Shown here: positions 35,280-47,214 of the stretch, piece by piece
Numbering within the stretch: the stretch's first letter is position 1
Layout: the number at the start of each line of letters is the position of its first letter
NCBI GenBank assembly: GCA_031472005.1
Contig: PZJY01000004.1
Span: 1,772,556-1,836,555 of the forward strand
From: Tetracladium setigerum
Lineage: Eukaryota; Ascomycota; Leotiomycetes; Helotiales
Reading direction: 5' to 3'
DNA: 64,000 bases
Translations under genes and position numbers: made by a program
Notes under the pieces: model-generated
What the model was told of the DNA's origin: nothing
Database searches by the model: none
Seen by the model: the letters and a program-made list of their open reading frames with translations, nothing else

Positions 35280-36378
35280 TCAAGCTTCAAGTGAAGCTAC
35301 GGTCGGATCCCAAGAACATGGCTGATATTCCTTCGTCTCAAGCATCTTCATATCCCCTTCCCCAATTTCAAAATCATACAATCCCGCATTCTCCTCAATT
35401 CTATTAACCGTCACACTCTTTGGCAGTGGCACAAACCCCTTCTGTAAGCTCCATCTCAATAGAATCTGCGCACCAGTCTTCCCATATTTCCCAGCCAACT
35501 TCTGCAAATTCCCATCGTCCATTCTCTGCGCACGCACAAGGGGACAATAGGCTTCCAGGACAACTCCTCGCTTCTGACACCATGATACGATATCGGGTCT
35601 TGTGAGCCACGGATGAAGTTCACATTGAACAACACTGATGATTCCGCCTTTTCCCTTACCACGGGAGGATTCTAGGGAGGTGATGTATGATTCAAGTTCA
35701 TCAAGGTGATGGACTCCGTAGTTGCTGACGCCAATACTTCGGATTTTACCTTCGTCTTGCGCTTCGACGAGGGCTTTCCACGCACCGTTTCGCGCTGCAG
35801 TGCCACCGTATGGGGAGTGAATGAGCACTGTCATTTGGTTAAATCAGACATGCCAAAATCAGGTTGTCTCGGGAGTGAAATGTACTCAAGTCAATATATT
35901 CTAGCCCAGTCTCTGCTAAGGTTTGATCAACTACGGTCTTGGTCTTTTCATAGCTGAGACCCTTCGGTGGAATTTTGCTTGTAAAGAAGATATCTGACCG
36001 AGGACTGCCGCTGTGTTTGATGGCGCTACCGCATGGCTTTTCATTGCGATAGGCAGCTGCTGAATCAACCTGTTGATGTGAGTAATTGAGTGAGAGATAT
36101 CAAAGGGTTTGTGTGAAGCGTACATGACGGTAGCCTACTTTGAGGGCATGACTGACGACTTCTTCGCAGATCTCACGTGGCCTATTGAAGTGGTGGTTAA
36201 TTTTGTTTCAAGCATAAAGATCGATTAAACAGCCGTGATCTCACGTTTGGTAGACCTGTTTGAGCATTAGTAGAACATGGTTTAGGGGCAAGATAGGACG
36301 ACTCACTCCATATCCAAGAATTGGAATGTCATAACCGGAGTTCATGCGTATCTTCGAGTTGATAGTGAAGTTTGACAT
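35280..36378 (-). CDS. Aldo-keto reductase
   Basis: Five exons: 36378..36307, 36255..36245, 36181..36124, 36069..35886, 35827..35280; 290 residues. The NADPH-dependent AKR tetrad is complete: Asp49 and Tyr54 in HVDSAAAYRNE, Lys79 in FFTSKIPP, His112 in YIDLMLIHSPYGG. The C-terminal cofactor region reads FVPLPKSVTVNRIEENAGLYDF. It reduces aldehydes or ketones in the cytosol; closest in style to yeast Ypr1/Gcy1-type reductases, substrate unknown. Exon 2 is only 11 nt (VYQ plus two bases), yet it is required to join GYG to TPREICEE. No PPY-type signal or membrane segment. Confidence 0.93.
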
Positions 36379-37309
36379 GGTTTGGAGCGTGTGTGTTTTT
36401 CGACTGATCCCAAGTCTGAGAGGTGTGGTTAGCTAAGTAGCTGATAATGCGATAGCCAAGAAATGAAGTGCCATACTCTTGAAAACCACTCCTCCAGGAA
36501 GGATATCTTCTCGGATCTGGACTGAAAGATTGAAACGAAGGATAGGATTTGAGGTTGTGTGAGAAGATTCGTCTGGATATCATAACCGTTGTTTGAAGGA
36601 CGACGGGAACGGATGTAGGTGGAAAGAGCCTTGACGTCTGCTTCGAAGTGAAATCGTAGCAGCGCACAACCCCGGACTTATCGGATCGGAGCTATTATCG
36701 AGACCTTGCGGTTAGCTCCGCCATTCACCTCGATTTCTATAACGGGCATAGAGTTTCCCGTAAAGAGGTAAATTCAAGTCGATGAAGTCAATGGGAGGAA
36801 TCGTGATCCACGTTACAGTATGTCGAATACTCCCACTAGCCAAGCCAATCTCAGTTGTACCTTGCCTAAAGTAAGTTTACCTAGAAGAAGAGAAAGATTA
36901 TATTTCAAATTAGTCGGCCATTTTGCACTTCGGTCCCGAATAAAGAATGCCATCGACTACAACAATGCATGGTAGCAACTAATTAACAATTCACATGCCA
37001 AGGATTTGAAGTTACCCCGCTAGACCTACATCATACTTCTTTTTCTAATTACTGTAATTCAATCAATACTCACACCATTCTTCACGATCTACAACCCTTT
37101 ATAACACAACGCTATCATAAGCTTTCCCAAATACTAAACCATTAAAAAGGGCACAGAACCGTTTGGGGCTATTCTACGAGAAGCACCCTTTCAATACCGT
37201 ATGCGAATACCTGCAGATTTCACATAGTAGAGCGACAAAACAACCTCAAAATCACTTGCAAATCACCACCTTTTTTTGGACGACCCTTTTCCGCATATAC
37301 ATACCCACC
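36379..37309. other. Divergent promoter region
   Basis: Promoters of the reductase and dom34; no supported gene. Confidence 0.4.
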
Positions 37310-38559
37310 ATGCGCCTGATCAGGCAGGATGTCGAGCGTGATGGATCTGGCACCATCACATTATTTCCCGAGGAACCAGAGGACATGGTGAGTGAGCCTC
37401 GAGATTTCCCCCTCCATGACCCCGCTGATTTCGCCTCTCACAGTGGCACGCCTACAACCTCATCGCGCCCAACGATCTCCTCCGCGCCTCCGCAATCCGT
37501 CGAGTCACAAACGAATCGGCAACCGGCAGCACCAGCTCCCAACGCGTCCACATCGTCCTCGTCATTCGCGTCACATCCATCGACTTCGATCCCCAAGCTG
37601 GACAGCTCCATGTTGGCGGACAGGTGGCAGAGGAGAACAAACATGTGAAAGTTGGCGCGCATCACACGCTAGATTTGGAGTTGCAGCGGAATTTCACGCT
37701 GGCGAAGAGCGACGGATGGGATTCTGTTGCGTTGGATGTGGTGCGGGAAGCGATCAAGGAAGATAAGGAGGGTGTGGTGCCGGCGGTGGTAATGCAGGAG
37801 GGAATGGCGAATATATGTTTGATCACTGAGCATCAGACTGTGTTGAAGCAAAGGGTGGAAACCTCCGTGCCCAAAAAGCGGGCTGGAAGGTCGGGAGATC
37901 ATGACAAAGGGCTGGAAGGATTTTATCGAACCACGCTGGAGACGCTGTTACGGCATGTCGATATTGCAGAGCCCAGACCTTTACTTCTCGCGAGTCCTGG
38001 TTTCATAGCGGCCGGATTTCAGAAATATATACTGGCCGAGGCTTCAAGGACGGCAAATAAAGCAGTACTCGGAAACAAGGACAATTTCATTGTCATCCAT
38101 TCCAGTTCTGGACATTTACACAGCTTAAACGAAGTGTTGAAAAGTCCTGAAGTTCTGGCCAAGTTGAAAGATACGAAATATGCGAAAGAGACTCGACTGA
38201 TGGATGATTTCACAGCGCTTCTAAGAAAGGATGACGGAAGGGCTTGGTATGGTCCAAGTGAGGTTGAAAAAGCTGTGGAAAAGGGTGCAGTGGGTCGTGG
38301 CGGAGGCGTTTTGCTTATTAGCAATTCGCTTTTTAGGAGTCAAGAGATTGGGACAAGGAAACGTTGGGTTGCCCTCGTTGATAGGGTGAAGGAGGAAGGA
38401 GGTGATGCGAGGATTTTGAGTAGTGATCATGAAAGTGGTAAGAGGTTGGAAGGATTAGGTGGTATAGCAGCCATCCTTACATTTCCTTTGGATGACTTGG
38501 ACGATGATGACGATGAAGATGATGTTCCAAATGGGGGAAATCAAGCAGTAGACTTATAA
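37310..38559 (+). CDS. dom34: Dom34/Pelota ribosome rescue factor
   Basis: Exons 37310..37387 and 37444..38559 (56-nt intron) give 397 residues in frame. The N-terminal Sm-like domain begins MRLIRQDVERDGSG and continues EEPEDMWHAYNLI across the splice; the central and C-terminal eRF1-like domains include VVMQEGMANICLIT and FIVIHSSSGHLHSLNEVL. It lacks the GGQ loop of eRF1, as expected. With Hbs1 it enters stalled ribosomes and triggers subunit splitting (no-go decay) in the cytosol. An Asp-rich tail (DDLDDDDDEDD) ends the protein, as in other fungal Dom34. Upf3, the NMD factor, lies 6 kb away; no functional link is implied by distance. Confidence 0.96.
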
Positions 38560-38794
38560 TCAAAGTGTCTCTCTGCAATGCTACAAACGTTTACCGACAA
38601 GCCAATTAACTTTAAGCGAGCTTATTGTATTGTAATTGAGTCCCAAGGCCTTTTTCAAAATATGGTCTCTATGCTTTTATTTTTCCAAATCACGCCTCAC
38701 AAATTTCAAAAACTCTTTGATAAACAAGATATTGACTTTCTTGATCACTTTTAATGGATCTCTCTCACATAGCAACAAATTTCATCCCATCCAC

Positions 38795-39417
38795 TCACTT
38801 GCTTTCAACCCACTTCTCCCACTCACTCAACACTTCCTTTGTCCCCTTCACAGTCGCAAACTCCTTTAAACTCTCCGCATGCACCGCATGAACAACATTT
38901 GCATCCCATCCTCCCTTCCCCAAGCCGCCGTAGCATCCTCCACAAGAACCACCTCTCCCTCGCCACCTACCACGCCCAAATTCCCCGCCATCCTCGTCGT
39001 GGTACTAACACAATGATCCGTACTCAGTCCTACCAGATACAGTTTCCCTCCCTTCTCACCAAAATGCGTCCTCAGAATGGCCTCCAGTTCCGTGCCAATA
39101 AACGCCGAATTCACATGTTTCGTGAGCACTAATTCATCTGCTTGAGGGGTTACAAAAGCTTGGAATTGGAAACCGGGAGAGGTGGGATGGAGAGGAGATA
39201 TGGATGAGAGGGAAGAGTGTGCGATGTGGATTATCTTGTGTTGGTTGGGGTTTTGGGAGATGAGGGTGCGGTAGGCGGCGAGGAGGGAGGCGGTGTTGGA
39301 CTCGAAAGAGGTGTTGGAACGATCAGGACCCCAGAAGTTTGCGGGGTGATGATCGGAGAGGAAACCCTTCTGGATGTCAATCAAGAGGAGGGCAGTTGGG
39401 AGGGTTTGTGTTGCCAT
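38795..39417 (-). CDS. Isochorismatase-like cysteine hydrolase (one frame break)
   Basis: Intronless. The triad Asp14 (LLIDIQKGF), Lys100 (LTKHVNSAF) and Cys136 (STDHCVSTT) marks the isochorismatase/nicotinamidase superfamily; the target bond is unknown (amide or enol ether). The frame breaks at about 38914-38921 after DATAAWG; adding one base there restores GGWDANVVHAVHAESLKEF and a normal end at 38795, 207 residues. As read, the protein would end 24 residues early with a foreign tail. Convergent with dom34, 235 bp apart. Confidence 0.88.
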
Positions 39418-40001
39418 TTTAGAGGTTGTGGTGGAGTTGGCTCAAGGATGTAAGATTACTTGAGTTAAGATATACGTGATGTGCAAGATAGGTGAGGAGG
39501 TGAAGTCCAACTATTTATACTCGTTATTATTGCCAACCGTACCTAGCATTACAAAGACGATCTGGCTAGTGTGGCTAGTGCAATCTCGCACACTGGAGAT
39601 TTCAATCCTGTCCCTTGGTACATGTAATTCAAAAGGCGTATCTCGCTTAAGTCGCCCTTTCTAAAACCCCAGTTGACGTTGCGACTCAAGTTTGAACATT
39701 TCTCACGATGCACATAGTCACCCTCTTCACACAAGAATTACTTTCAGAATGCCAAATCTTTAAATTTCACAAAACTGTAAATGCCTGTTTCATTCGCAGC
39801 AATAATTCCAAAAAAAATAACGTAACTTAGAGGGGTGATATAACCGAACTGCCTTTCTCCAATCCAAACCCACAAAAAATTAGGGAACTATCGACACCTC
39901 AAACGCCATATCTAATGCCTATATTCTTCCGTCTAATAACCATAACTCCATAATTTGGAAGCATATTTCTATACATAACAAACACTGAATTTTCGCGTAA
40001 A
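39418..40001. other. Intergenic region
   Basis: Promoter of the isochorismatase-like gene and 3' end of the arrestin gene; A-rich, no gene seen. Confidence 0.4.
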
Positions 40002-42011
40002 TTATCTATTTCGTAACATATGTAATCTCCTCGCTTCGTCAAGATCACCGGCGTGTCCTGGTGCGGGAGGGTGAATGGGTGTAAATCCAAGATTGGAGAG
40101 TGCGTTCGCCGATTGTGAATGTCCCAGTCCATCGATACCGGGTGTGTGAAGAGAGCTGAATGCACGCACCGGAGAGGGAGGGGCCGAGGTGGCGGTGTTG
40201 TAATTCGGGAGTGCGTCGTTGTAACTCATGCCTCGAACTGGAGTTTTAAGAGCTGTGGAATATGAAGGTACTTTGCTGAGTTCCGTGTAATCGACATGTT
40301 CGGGTGTTTGATAACCGCTGGCTACATTGCTGGTATGGTTCTCTTCCTCGCTGACTCTCCTGCTCAATACGGTACTGTTGTGCCCGGAATGGCCGAGATT
40401 ATCGAAGTAGCCAGGAGCGTCGCTTTCTGGGTGGTGTGGATGAGGAGTATTGGATCCCGATCCTGATCCATATAATCTCCTCGAACTGTTGTTTCGAGAA
40501 TTGGCATTCAGATTCTGAAGTCTGGAAGACAACGCTGCAGGAGGTACGGCCCCATTTGGATGTGCCTCTTGACCAAGCGCAGCCAAATTCTCATGTGATC
40601 CGCCTCCAGATGCAGATAGATTATAAAAGGGAGTGTTCATTCCCGACTGTGGTGCTGGTGTCATGAGTCCCGATTGATCCATATCGGCGTAGATTTGATC
40701 TAGAATATGCTCGCCATATAGAGGAGGTGCATGATGACCAATGTCAACAGATTGTGTGCTTAGTGGGGTCTGATCCAGCAGACATCCATCAGCGCTCATT
40801 GGCATATTAGGAGAGATGAAAATGGTGACTGGGAGGGTAGCGCGAAGCTGGAAATCGTCAGTGCTGTTTTACCTCTGACACCTTCGGAAAACTTACCTCG
40901 GAAATATGGCCATCCGGGTTGTGAAGAGCAATATTGAACTTGACCTTGTGTCGAATCTTGATGCCATGGACATCCACATCTTGTAGACACTTTGCCAACT
41001 TCTTCGGCAATGGCATTACTTGCTTCAATGTGTAACCATCCTGACCAGTCTCGTCCAACATATCGTGATAATGCTCCTCGTCATTCAACTCGAAAATCCA
41101 CGATTCGATATCTCTCGTGGTTTTCCATAATTTTTCCGAGTGATTCGATGATGCCGGAATCATAAATTCCTGAGATTCTATCAATTGGCATTTAATGGTA
41201 CCAATCTTGAGTCCCTTGAGCAGCGACGTAAATCGCATCTCGACATTGATCAATGTGCCGAAAATGATGGCCTTCTGTGGTATCACAAGCTGGTATTCGA
41301 TTTTATTCGGCCAGATGTTCTCCACGGTCATCGCATGTGCCAATTCCAGGGCAGAGGGGTCGAGAGTTCGGACGATCCGTACAGGTTTCCAGGCGTGCAG
41401 ATCGTATGCGAGCTTTCCTCGTGCCACTGTCGCCTTCAGTTTGTACACAATATGACTGTCTGCCAGTCCCTCCACACTCTCGGCCATGGAACCTGGAATG
41501 ACCAGTTCAAAGGGCCATTCGTAGTTTCCAGCAGGTAAGATCACGCCTTTCGACGACGATCCGGACCCAGGACCGCCTACAAAGGGAGCCCATCTGTGCG
41601 AGAAGATCTCGGTATTTCTGTCGACCCGACTGTTCGATATTCCGGTAGGAGTTATGCGCTGATCATTCCATCTGCAACACCGAGGTTAGCATCGTGAATA
41701 TACGGGCAAGCTCGCTCCGTGAGTGAGCACATACCCAACTTTCAATTGCCCCACCATGCGCAGATGCACATCTTCAACCTTGAGAGTCGCAGGCAGGCAG
41801 AGAACTACGGCGCCTTTCAAAAGTTGGCTGGAGGCTTCGTTTTCGTCGCCGCGAAGGACGATGAAATCAGAGTCAAGTCTGGCGTGGTCAGCAAAAATCA
41901 TGCGTTTTTTCGTTTTCCCTCTTTGCGCAGGGAGGAGGGAGTCGCTACAAACCTGATTTCGAATAGTGTCGCCGTGCCGGTACCGCTGATGCGATTGAAG
42001 AGACTCGGCAT
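40002..42011 (-). CDS. creD: Arrestin-related trafficking adaptor, CreD-like
   Basis: Four exons: 42011..41953, 41878..41735, 41671..40897, 40847..40002; 607 residues. Arrestin-N (LDSDFIVLRGDENEASSQLL, VEDVHLRMVGQLKVG, LPAGNYEWPFELVIPGSM) and arrestin-C (IEYQLVIPQKAIIFGTLINV, HKVKFNIALHNPDGHI) domains are followed by a disordered Ser/Pro/Asn tail. The tail has PPLY (residues about 352-355) and LPNY, PY-type motifs that bind WW domains of Rsp5/HulA ubiquitin ligases. Such adaptors drive endocytosis of permeases and, for Aspergillus CreD, influence carbon repression. The assignment to CreD rather than another ART is by overall layout. 3'-most intron is only 49 nt. Confidence 0.88.
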
Positions 42012-44448
42012 GGTCAGGGCGGGTTTCTTCCTCTTCTTTTCGTTTTTTTGGAGGATATAATGGATCAAGAATTTACTCGTCTCTCAAAATGTTTGTATCA
42101 TCAGAGAAGCAAGCAAATGGGGCGCATGTATGTTGTATGTATACCTGTGGGGGTTAACCCGATGGCAAACAGAAACACCCGATGGACAAGGCTAGCGAGA
42201 AGGCTCTCCGATGATGTGAGAGGGCAGGGTCAAGTATGACTCGGGGTCAAGCAAGAGTGCTGAGTTGCGAGCAGGAAATGCAGAAAATGCAGGAAAGTGT
42301 AAGTGTGTGGTGATGACGATCGATCTTTGAGTGACGAAGGTGGAATTCAGAGAAGAGTGAGAGAGAGAGAGAGTGTGTGTGAGAGGCAAGAAGGAGGTAA
42401 AAGTGAGAGAAAAGGCAGATGAAAAGGAAGCTGGTGCTGGCTGGCTAATCTTTTACTCGCTCGCCATCAGCTCACATCGGTCCAGTCCATCTGATATCGC
42501 GCAGCACAAGCAAATAAGAATTAATGGATCATCTAGGATTCCAGGCAATGTTCGGGCAGAATAGCGGATCAGGCTGGAAGCTGCATCCACTTTATTCATC
42601 CGTTTTACTTATCATGATGCTGATGCTCAAGTCCCGTCGTCCATTGACAAGTCGCTATTCTGGCAATGCCGCATCGTATCGCGTAGCACGTCAGACACAC
42701 GGAGACACGCCAGGGCGGCCACAGCTACAGTACCTCCGTACACACCAAGCTCGATTATTACACCACCGCCTTGGCTGTTCCAAGGAGGGAGGGCGTCAAC
42801 AATAATGGACCCAGAGAGAGTGAGTGGGGGCGCCAGAGCAGACTTTTTTTTTTGTAACTGTATCGTTGCGATTGCACGACTCACTAGCCACTACTGGGCA
42901 GCCAGCCAGGAACACTCTGGTTAGAGAAGACCCAGAAGAAGAACCGTCCCAACAAAGTTCTTGGATGGATACCGTACCTTGTTCTGCGGATTTCCCCTTG
43001 GCAACCTCGCCTCGCAGAATCGTCACAGACTCGCACTTCTCCTATCTGGTGGAGGTGAGGTTGCTCGTTTGTGTTCATGTTCATGTTCTTGATATCGAAC
43101 GAACTGCTGCTGCAGCAAGTACATCCGTACATCTAATCTACACAATCACGAGTCAGAGAGCACGCACACCTCGACCGGATCCTAGAAAGGGATCACCGTC
43201 GGTGGCTTTGAGGCTGGATCTTCTTCCGGCTCTTATTCCCGCCAGAACCCGAAAAAGATGCCTTGGCTAGCTAGCCAGGACCCCTGATATGCAGCCGCAA
43301 AAAGTGGTCTCCCCTTTTTGCGATAAGAAATGCAACTTTGCAAACACCCGCTATGAAATCTGAAATCTTGAAATGCAAACAAAGAATGGATGGACCCCTC
43401 TCTGAGTAGTCAGTCCAGTACTGACTGGCTCGCATGCACATGCACCTTTTGTATGGCCACTGGAAACACATTATAGTATAGTTATTGGTGGCGCGCTCCG
43501 GTCTTGTCCGTGGCTGCACTTACCGAATGCTTACTTTTTGACCAGGACATGCCTCTTCTGGCCTGACGAGGATGATGAAACAATTCAAACATTTGCCTGC
43601 CGGTGCATTTCTCATCCCAACAGCTATCTTTGTCAAATTGTCAACACTCTGCGCATGGGGGATGGTGGCGGCACATTGGTTGCTTGGACACCAAAAACAA
43701 AACAACTACCCCTATTGTTAAGCGAAGAAAAATATTCGCTTGTTGCAGAGATTTTCTCTGGGTAAGATTACCTATACAGTATAGATAATTTGCACATGCT
43801 TATCGCCCAAGGTAGAATCTGACATGCATCAGAGAGCTCTGTGTCTGTTCTTCAGACGATGCTAGATAGGCTGCACTTAGTGTGTTTCGTTAAATTTGCT
43901 TCAATTCTGAGGTCGCATCATCGAGTCTTAGTCGATCATCGATGCACTGCACTGCACTGCTTGAGGAGTGGGTCTGGAATCTGCTCATGAATAATTCGGT
44001 GTGATTGCATACTACATAAATCTGCAACTCAATAATAAGTAGTGCGCAGCGTCTGAACGATAGCCCTGTGTAAAACTTTCCATCAAATCCTTGGCGTATG
44101 TAGAAACACAAAAACCTGAGTTTTGATGAAGATCTCCTCAAGCAACAGGAAGTGCTAGAATGATAGGACAGCCCTGGCCTCTATAAGCACCACCTTTCTT
44201 CAAATCCATAATGACTTCTTCGACCATCTGGCGGGTATTGGGCATATCGACCGGTGTGAGGATTGCCAACAAGTCGAACCTCTGCTTGCTTGAAACGGTG
44301 ACCTGTAGGATCCCAAGGTGGCTGATTTTCTCGACTTCGTTGCCGGCGTGCAGATGGTGGCTTTACGTCTGGTGTTGAGACGGTGTCTGATCCACCTTGC
44401 GCCCTCATATGCCTTTGAACTATAATTATCGGTGAATATACCTCATGT
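42012..44448. other. 2.4-kb intergenic region
   Basis: Contains a GA/GT microsatellite (about 42357-42385, in the leader of the arrestin gene) and TG/CA-rich DNA. Open frames are short and without domains. The part 44150-44448, just after the upf3 stop, reads coding-like on the minus strand (see findings), but no gene model could be closed. Confidence 0.4.
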
Positions 44449-46305
44449 TCACTTGGCACTTGACCCTGCAGCAGTGGATGCTGGCGTGGAAGATGCTGTA
44501 CTCTTTCCGCTTTCAGAATTTATCCCACCCCGTCCCCCTCTGCCTCCCCTCCGGCCACCACCGCTGCCTCGTCCTCCTCTTGCACCTCCTCCACCACCTC
44601 GGCTGGTATTAGCATTCGCGGGGCACCGGGAGTAGTTTGATTGTGAGTAGATTGAGCGACTTTCTTCTCTGGAGCAGGCGCAGTTCCCTTTCGTTGCATT
44701 ACATGCACGGTACCTTGAGCAACAGAAATTGGGTTTGCTGCCATAGCCTTTCTCAAGCCCTCGTTATTAGCAAACTCGACGTAGGCGAATCCTTTCCTTT
44801 TGTCAATCTCTACAGTTGATACTGTGCCAAATTTCTCAAGTGCTTCTTTGAGCAAAGGCTCGGTGACGCCTTGAGAGGGATTTGCGTGCTTGACAAAAGC
44901 TTGAGTAGCCCCAGCAGAAGGCACGGCAACTGGTGCTTTGCGGGCAATTGCTGCAGGTGTAGGCTTCGAAGGTGCAGCAACAGGTGGGGTGGGCGCAGAT
45001 TGTTGAACTTCTGGCTTTTTGAGCAAAACCACGGGAGTGGAAGGACCGGCGGTAGAGGCGGGCTGAGACGAGGCTTCGGTTTGCTTGTTCGTTCCTTGTC
45101 TTCTAGATCCTCGGGTATTTGTAGACGTGAAGGACGACTTGGGCGCGGTCGGAACGCTAGATGGAGCTGCAGCTGATGGAGCAGGCTTCGAATCTGATTC
45201 AGCCTTTGCAGCTGCCGCAATTCGTTCGGCCTTTAAGGCGTCGGCGGTATCACGTCGAACCTGGCGATGAGCTTGTGCGGGCGTAAGACCGAGATCACGT
45301 TGCAACATTCGAATGTGTGCAGAAATGGCGGCACCTCTTTGTCTACCTGCCACTTTTGCAAGGTCGAGCTTTGGAGGATTTGCATTGTCGGCTCCAGTTG
45401 CTTCGGATTTGGCGGCAGCAGCAGCAGCAGAAGAAGCCTTGGAAGCCTCTCTGTTCAAAATCTTGACAGCCTCCCTGGAAGCCTTCTCCACCAGCCTATC
45501 ACTTTTGCTCTCTTTACCCTTCTTCTTAACATCGTCCGTGGAAGCAGCTGCATCTTTAGCCGATTTATTCTTGGCGACATGAGCTTCCTGTTTCTTCGCC
45601 GCCTTCACTGCAGCCTCCTTGTTCCTGTTTGCCTTCTTCTCCTTCAAGAATTGAACGAGCGGTGTGGTGGTGACCTTAACGCCCTTGGCAGATGCTCCCT
45701 CGCCCACTTCAGCACCTTCTCCATTTGTCTCCTTGCCCACAGTCGGGTTTGCGAGTCCTTCCAAAAAGGCCATGAACTCTGGATCTTGGTCAATGGTGCC
45801 TGCGCGCGCATCGACACGGCGACGCCCACCTGGCGTGCGTCCATATGGAGCGAATTCGACTGAGGGAGGGCCAACTAGACATGCATTTGTGTAGGTATTC
45901 AGGGCATCTTCAAACACAGTCTGTCGAACGAAATCGGACAGGCTGAGGAGGTGGGATTCATTCGTTAAATGTAGATATGCGCGCGAGGGTCTGGATTGCT
46001 TAGAGGGACTGCAAGAAGAATGTTAGTTGAAGTAGATAGTAGATTGAAGGGCATCCTTGCTCCTTAGAATCTTTGCCTGGCTTGTAGAGGAACCAGTCAA
46101 CTCGTCCCTTTCCCAACTTCCAATCATCGCCGAGTGCCAGCGTAAACTCGGCCTCAGTCAGTCCGGGAGGAAGTCTTCTAATGATAATCTTCAACTTCGG
46201 AGCTTGGGCATTGTTCGTTGCGACTGGCTTTGGAGTGTTTCCCGAAGTTTGAGAGGCCGTAACAGCAAGTACCCCATTTGCCTGTGTTCGACTCGAGGCG
46301 GCCAT
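44449..46305 (-). CDS. upf3: UPF3, nonsense-mediated mRNA decay factor (one frame break)
   Basis: Exons 46305..46061 and 46008..44449. The Smg4/UPF3 RNP domain opens the protein (KLKIIIRRLPPGLTEAEF, WKLGKGRVDWFLYKPGK, PSRAYLHLTNESHLLSLSDF, FEDALNTYTNACLVGPPSVE). A long Lys/Ala-rich linker leads to a second RRM-like unit (KFGTVSTVEIDKRKGFAYVEF). It bridges Upf2 and RNA or exon-junction proteins in NMD. The only intron is GC-AG (GCAAGG donor). At the G run 44620-44623 one missing base switches the tail from an acidic frame to an RGG-rich frame (NTSRGGGGGARGGRG...) ending at 44449; repaired length 601 residues. The RGG tail is preferred because of its composition, but the true C-terminus is uncertain. 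Confidence 0.85.
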
Positions 46306-46753
46306 TGTATCGCGGGTGCGTTGTTGAATTGTTGCGCCGAGAACTTTGTCGCCAGTACGGCTCTGACTCCTAGACAAAAGATTCCACTGCCTCTTTGCGT
46401 GTAAATTTCTTTTTTCTCCTTCTTCTTCTCGTTATTGCTCTCCTTCTTCACAAACATTCACCTTTCACACAACCAAGTTGTTTGGTGTTGTTGTGCCAAA
46501 CCTGTTGAGGATTTTTGCTGTCGTGGATGACGAGGATATGAATGTTCATTGACCTCGACCACCGTCCCGCCATCCCTCCACTCAATCCCGAAGCAGTTAA
46601 GCTCGGGGCAGGATCAACATTTCGCCGATACCCGACGGGACGCATTGGAGAGAAGGGCGGCAGGCGCGAGCGTGTCACCTCAGGCATGTCTAGCGGTAGC
46701 GGTCGCTGGCCGTGGATGTCTCTGAGCATCACCAAGTTGGATCCCCTCATTGA
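46306..46753. other. upf3 promoter region
   Basis: Divergent promoter DNA. Open frames on both strands overlap here without recognisable domains. Confidence 0.35.
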
Positions 46754-47214
46754 AGACCAGGAGAGCACAACATTCACACCGCGCGCAATCTCCTCCTTCA
46801 TTCTTGCTCAAGGGCCTGTGACTGTCCTTTCTTCCTCGCCCCCAACACTACACCTTGGCCTGCTGCACCTGCACCTCCTCCCCCACAACAACTCCTACCT
46901 GCCTTTGGCAGCGAATCGCATTACGAAAACTTGAACGACTACGAAGCTGACGATTTCGATCTCGATCTGGCCCCGAAGACTACGACGATTACAACTACGA
47001 AGACGACGACGACGACATCTACTACAATAGCAGCGCAGACGAAGACGAAGTCGCCGAAGAAAAACAATCCCGCAGATCACAACCCGCCGTAGACTCAAAC
47101 ACCTATCTCGCAGATTCAGCCCGACCAGAAACCCCCCTCGAACTCCATCCACACCTAAAAACAAATCATTTCGCTCGCCATCTTCAAGAAGCAGATCCTC
47201 AAGCTCCCCTCGCA
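46754..47214 (+). other. Coding-like segment before the phosphatase
   Basis: Frame 2 is open from 46754 and reads PWPAAPAPPPPQQLLPAFGS, then YENLNDYEADDFDLDLAP. After a C4 run at 46971-46974 the coding-like text continues in the frame of the phosphatase ATG: EDYDDYNYEDDDDDIYY, then Pro/Ser and LELHPHLKTNHFARHLQEAD, running into the ATG at 47215. One added C would fuse the two. No start codon was found upstream in frame, so a further exon would be needed. It could be an N-terminal extension of the phosphatase, a separate gene, or chance. Confidence 0.35.

Noticed and set aside
10536..36378. A secondary-metabolite cluster around the type III PKS, FAD oxidase, amidase and aldo-keto reductase
   Set aside because: These genes are spread over 26 kb and interrupted by housekeeping genes (acl1/acl2, polymerase delta, elongin C), with no transporter or regulator; co-location looks incidental.
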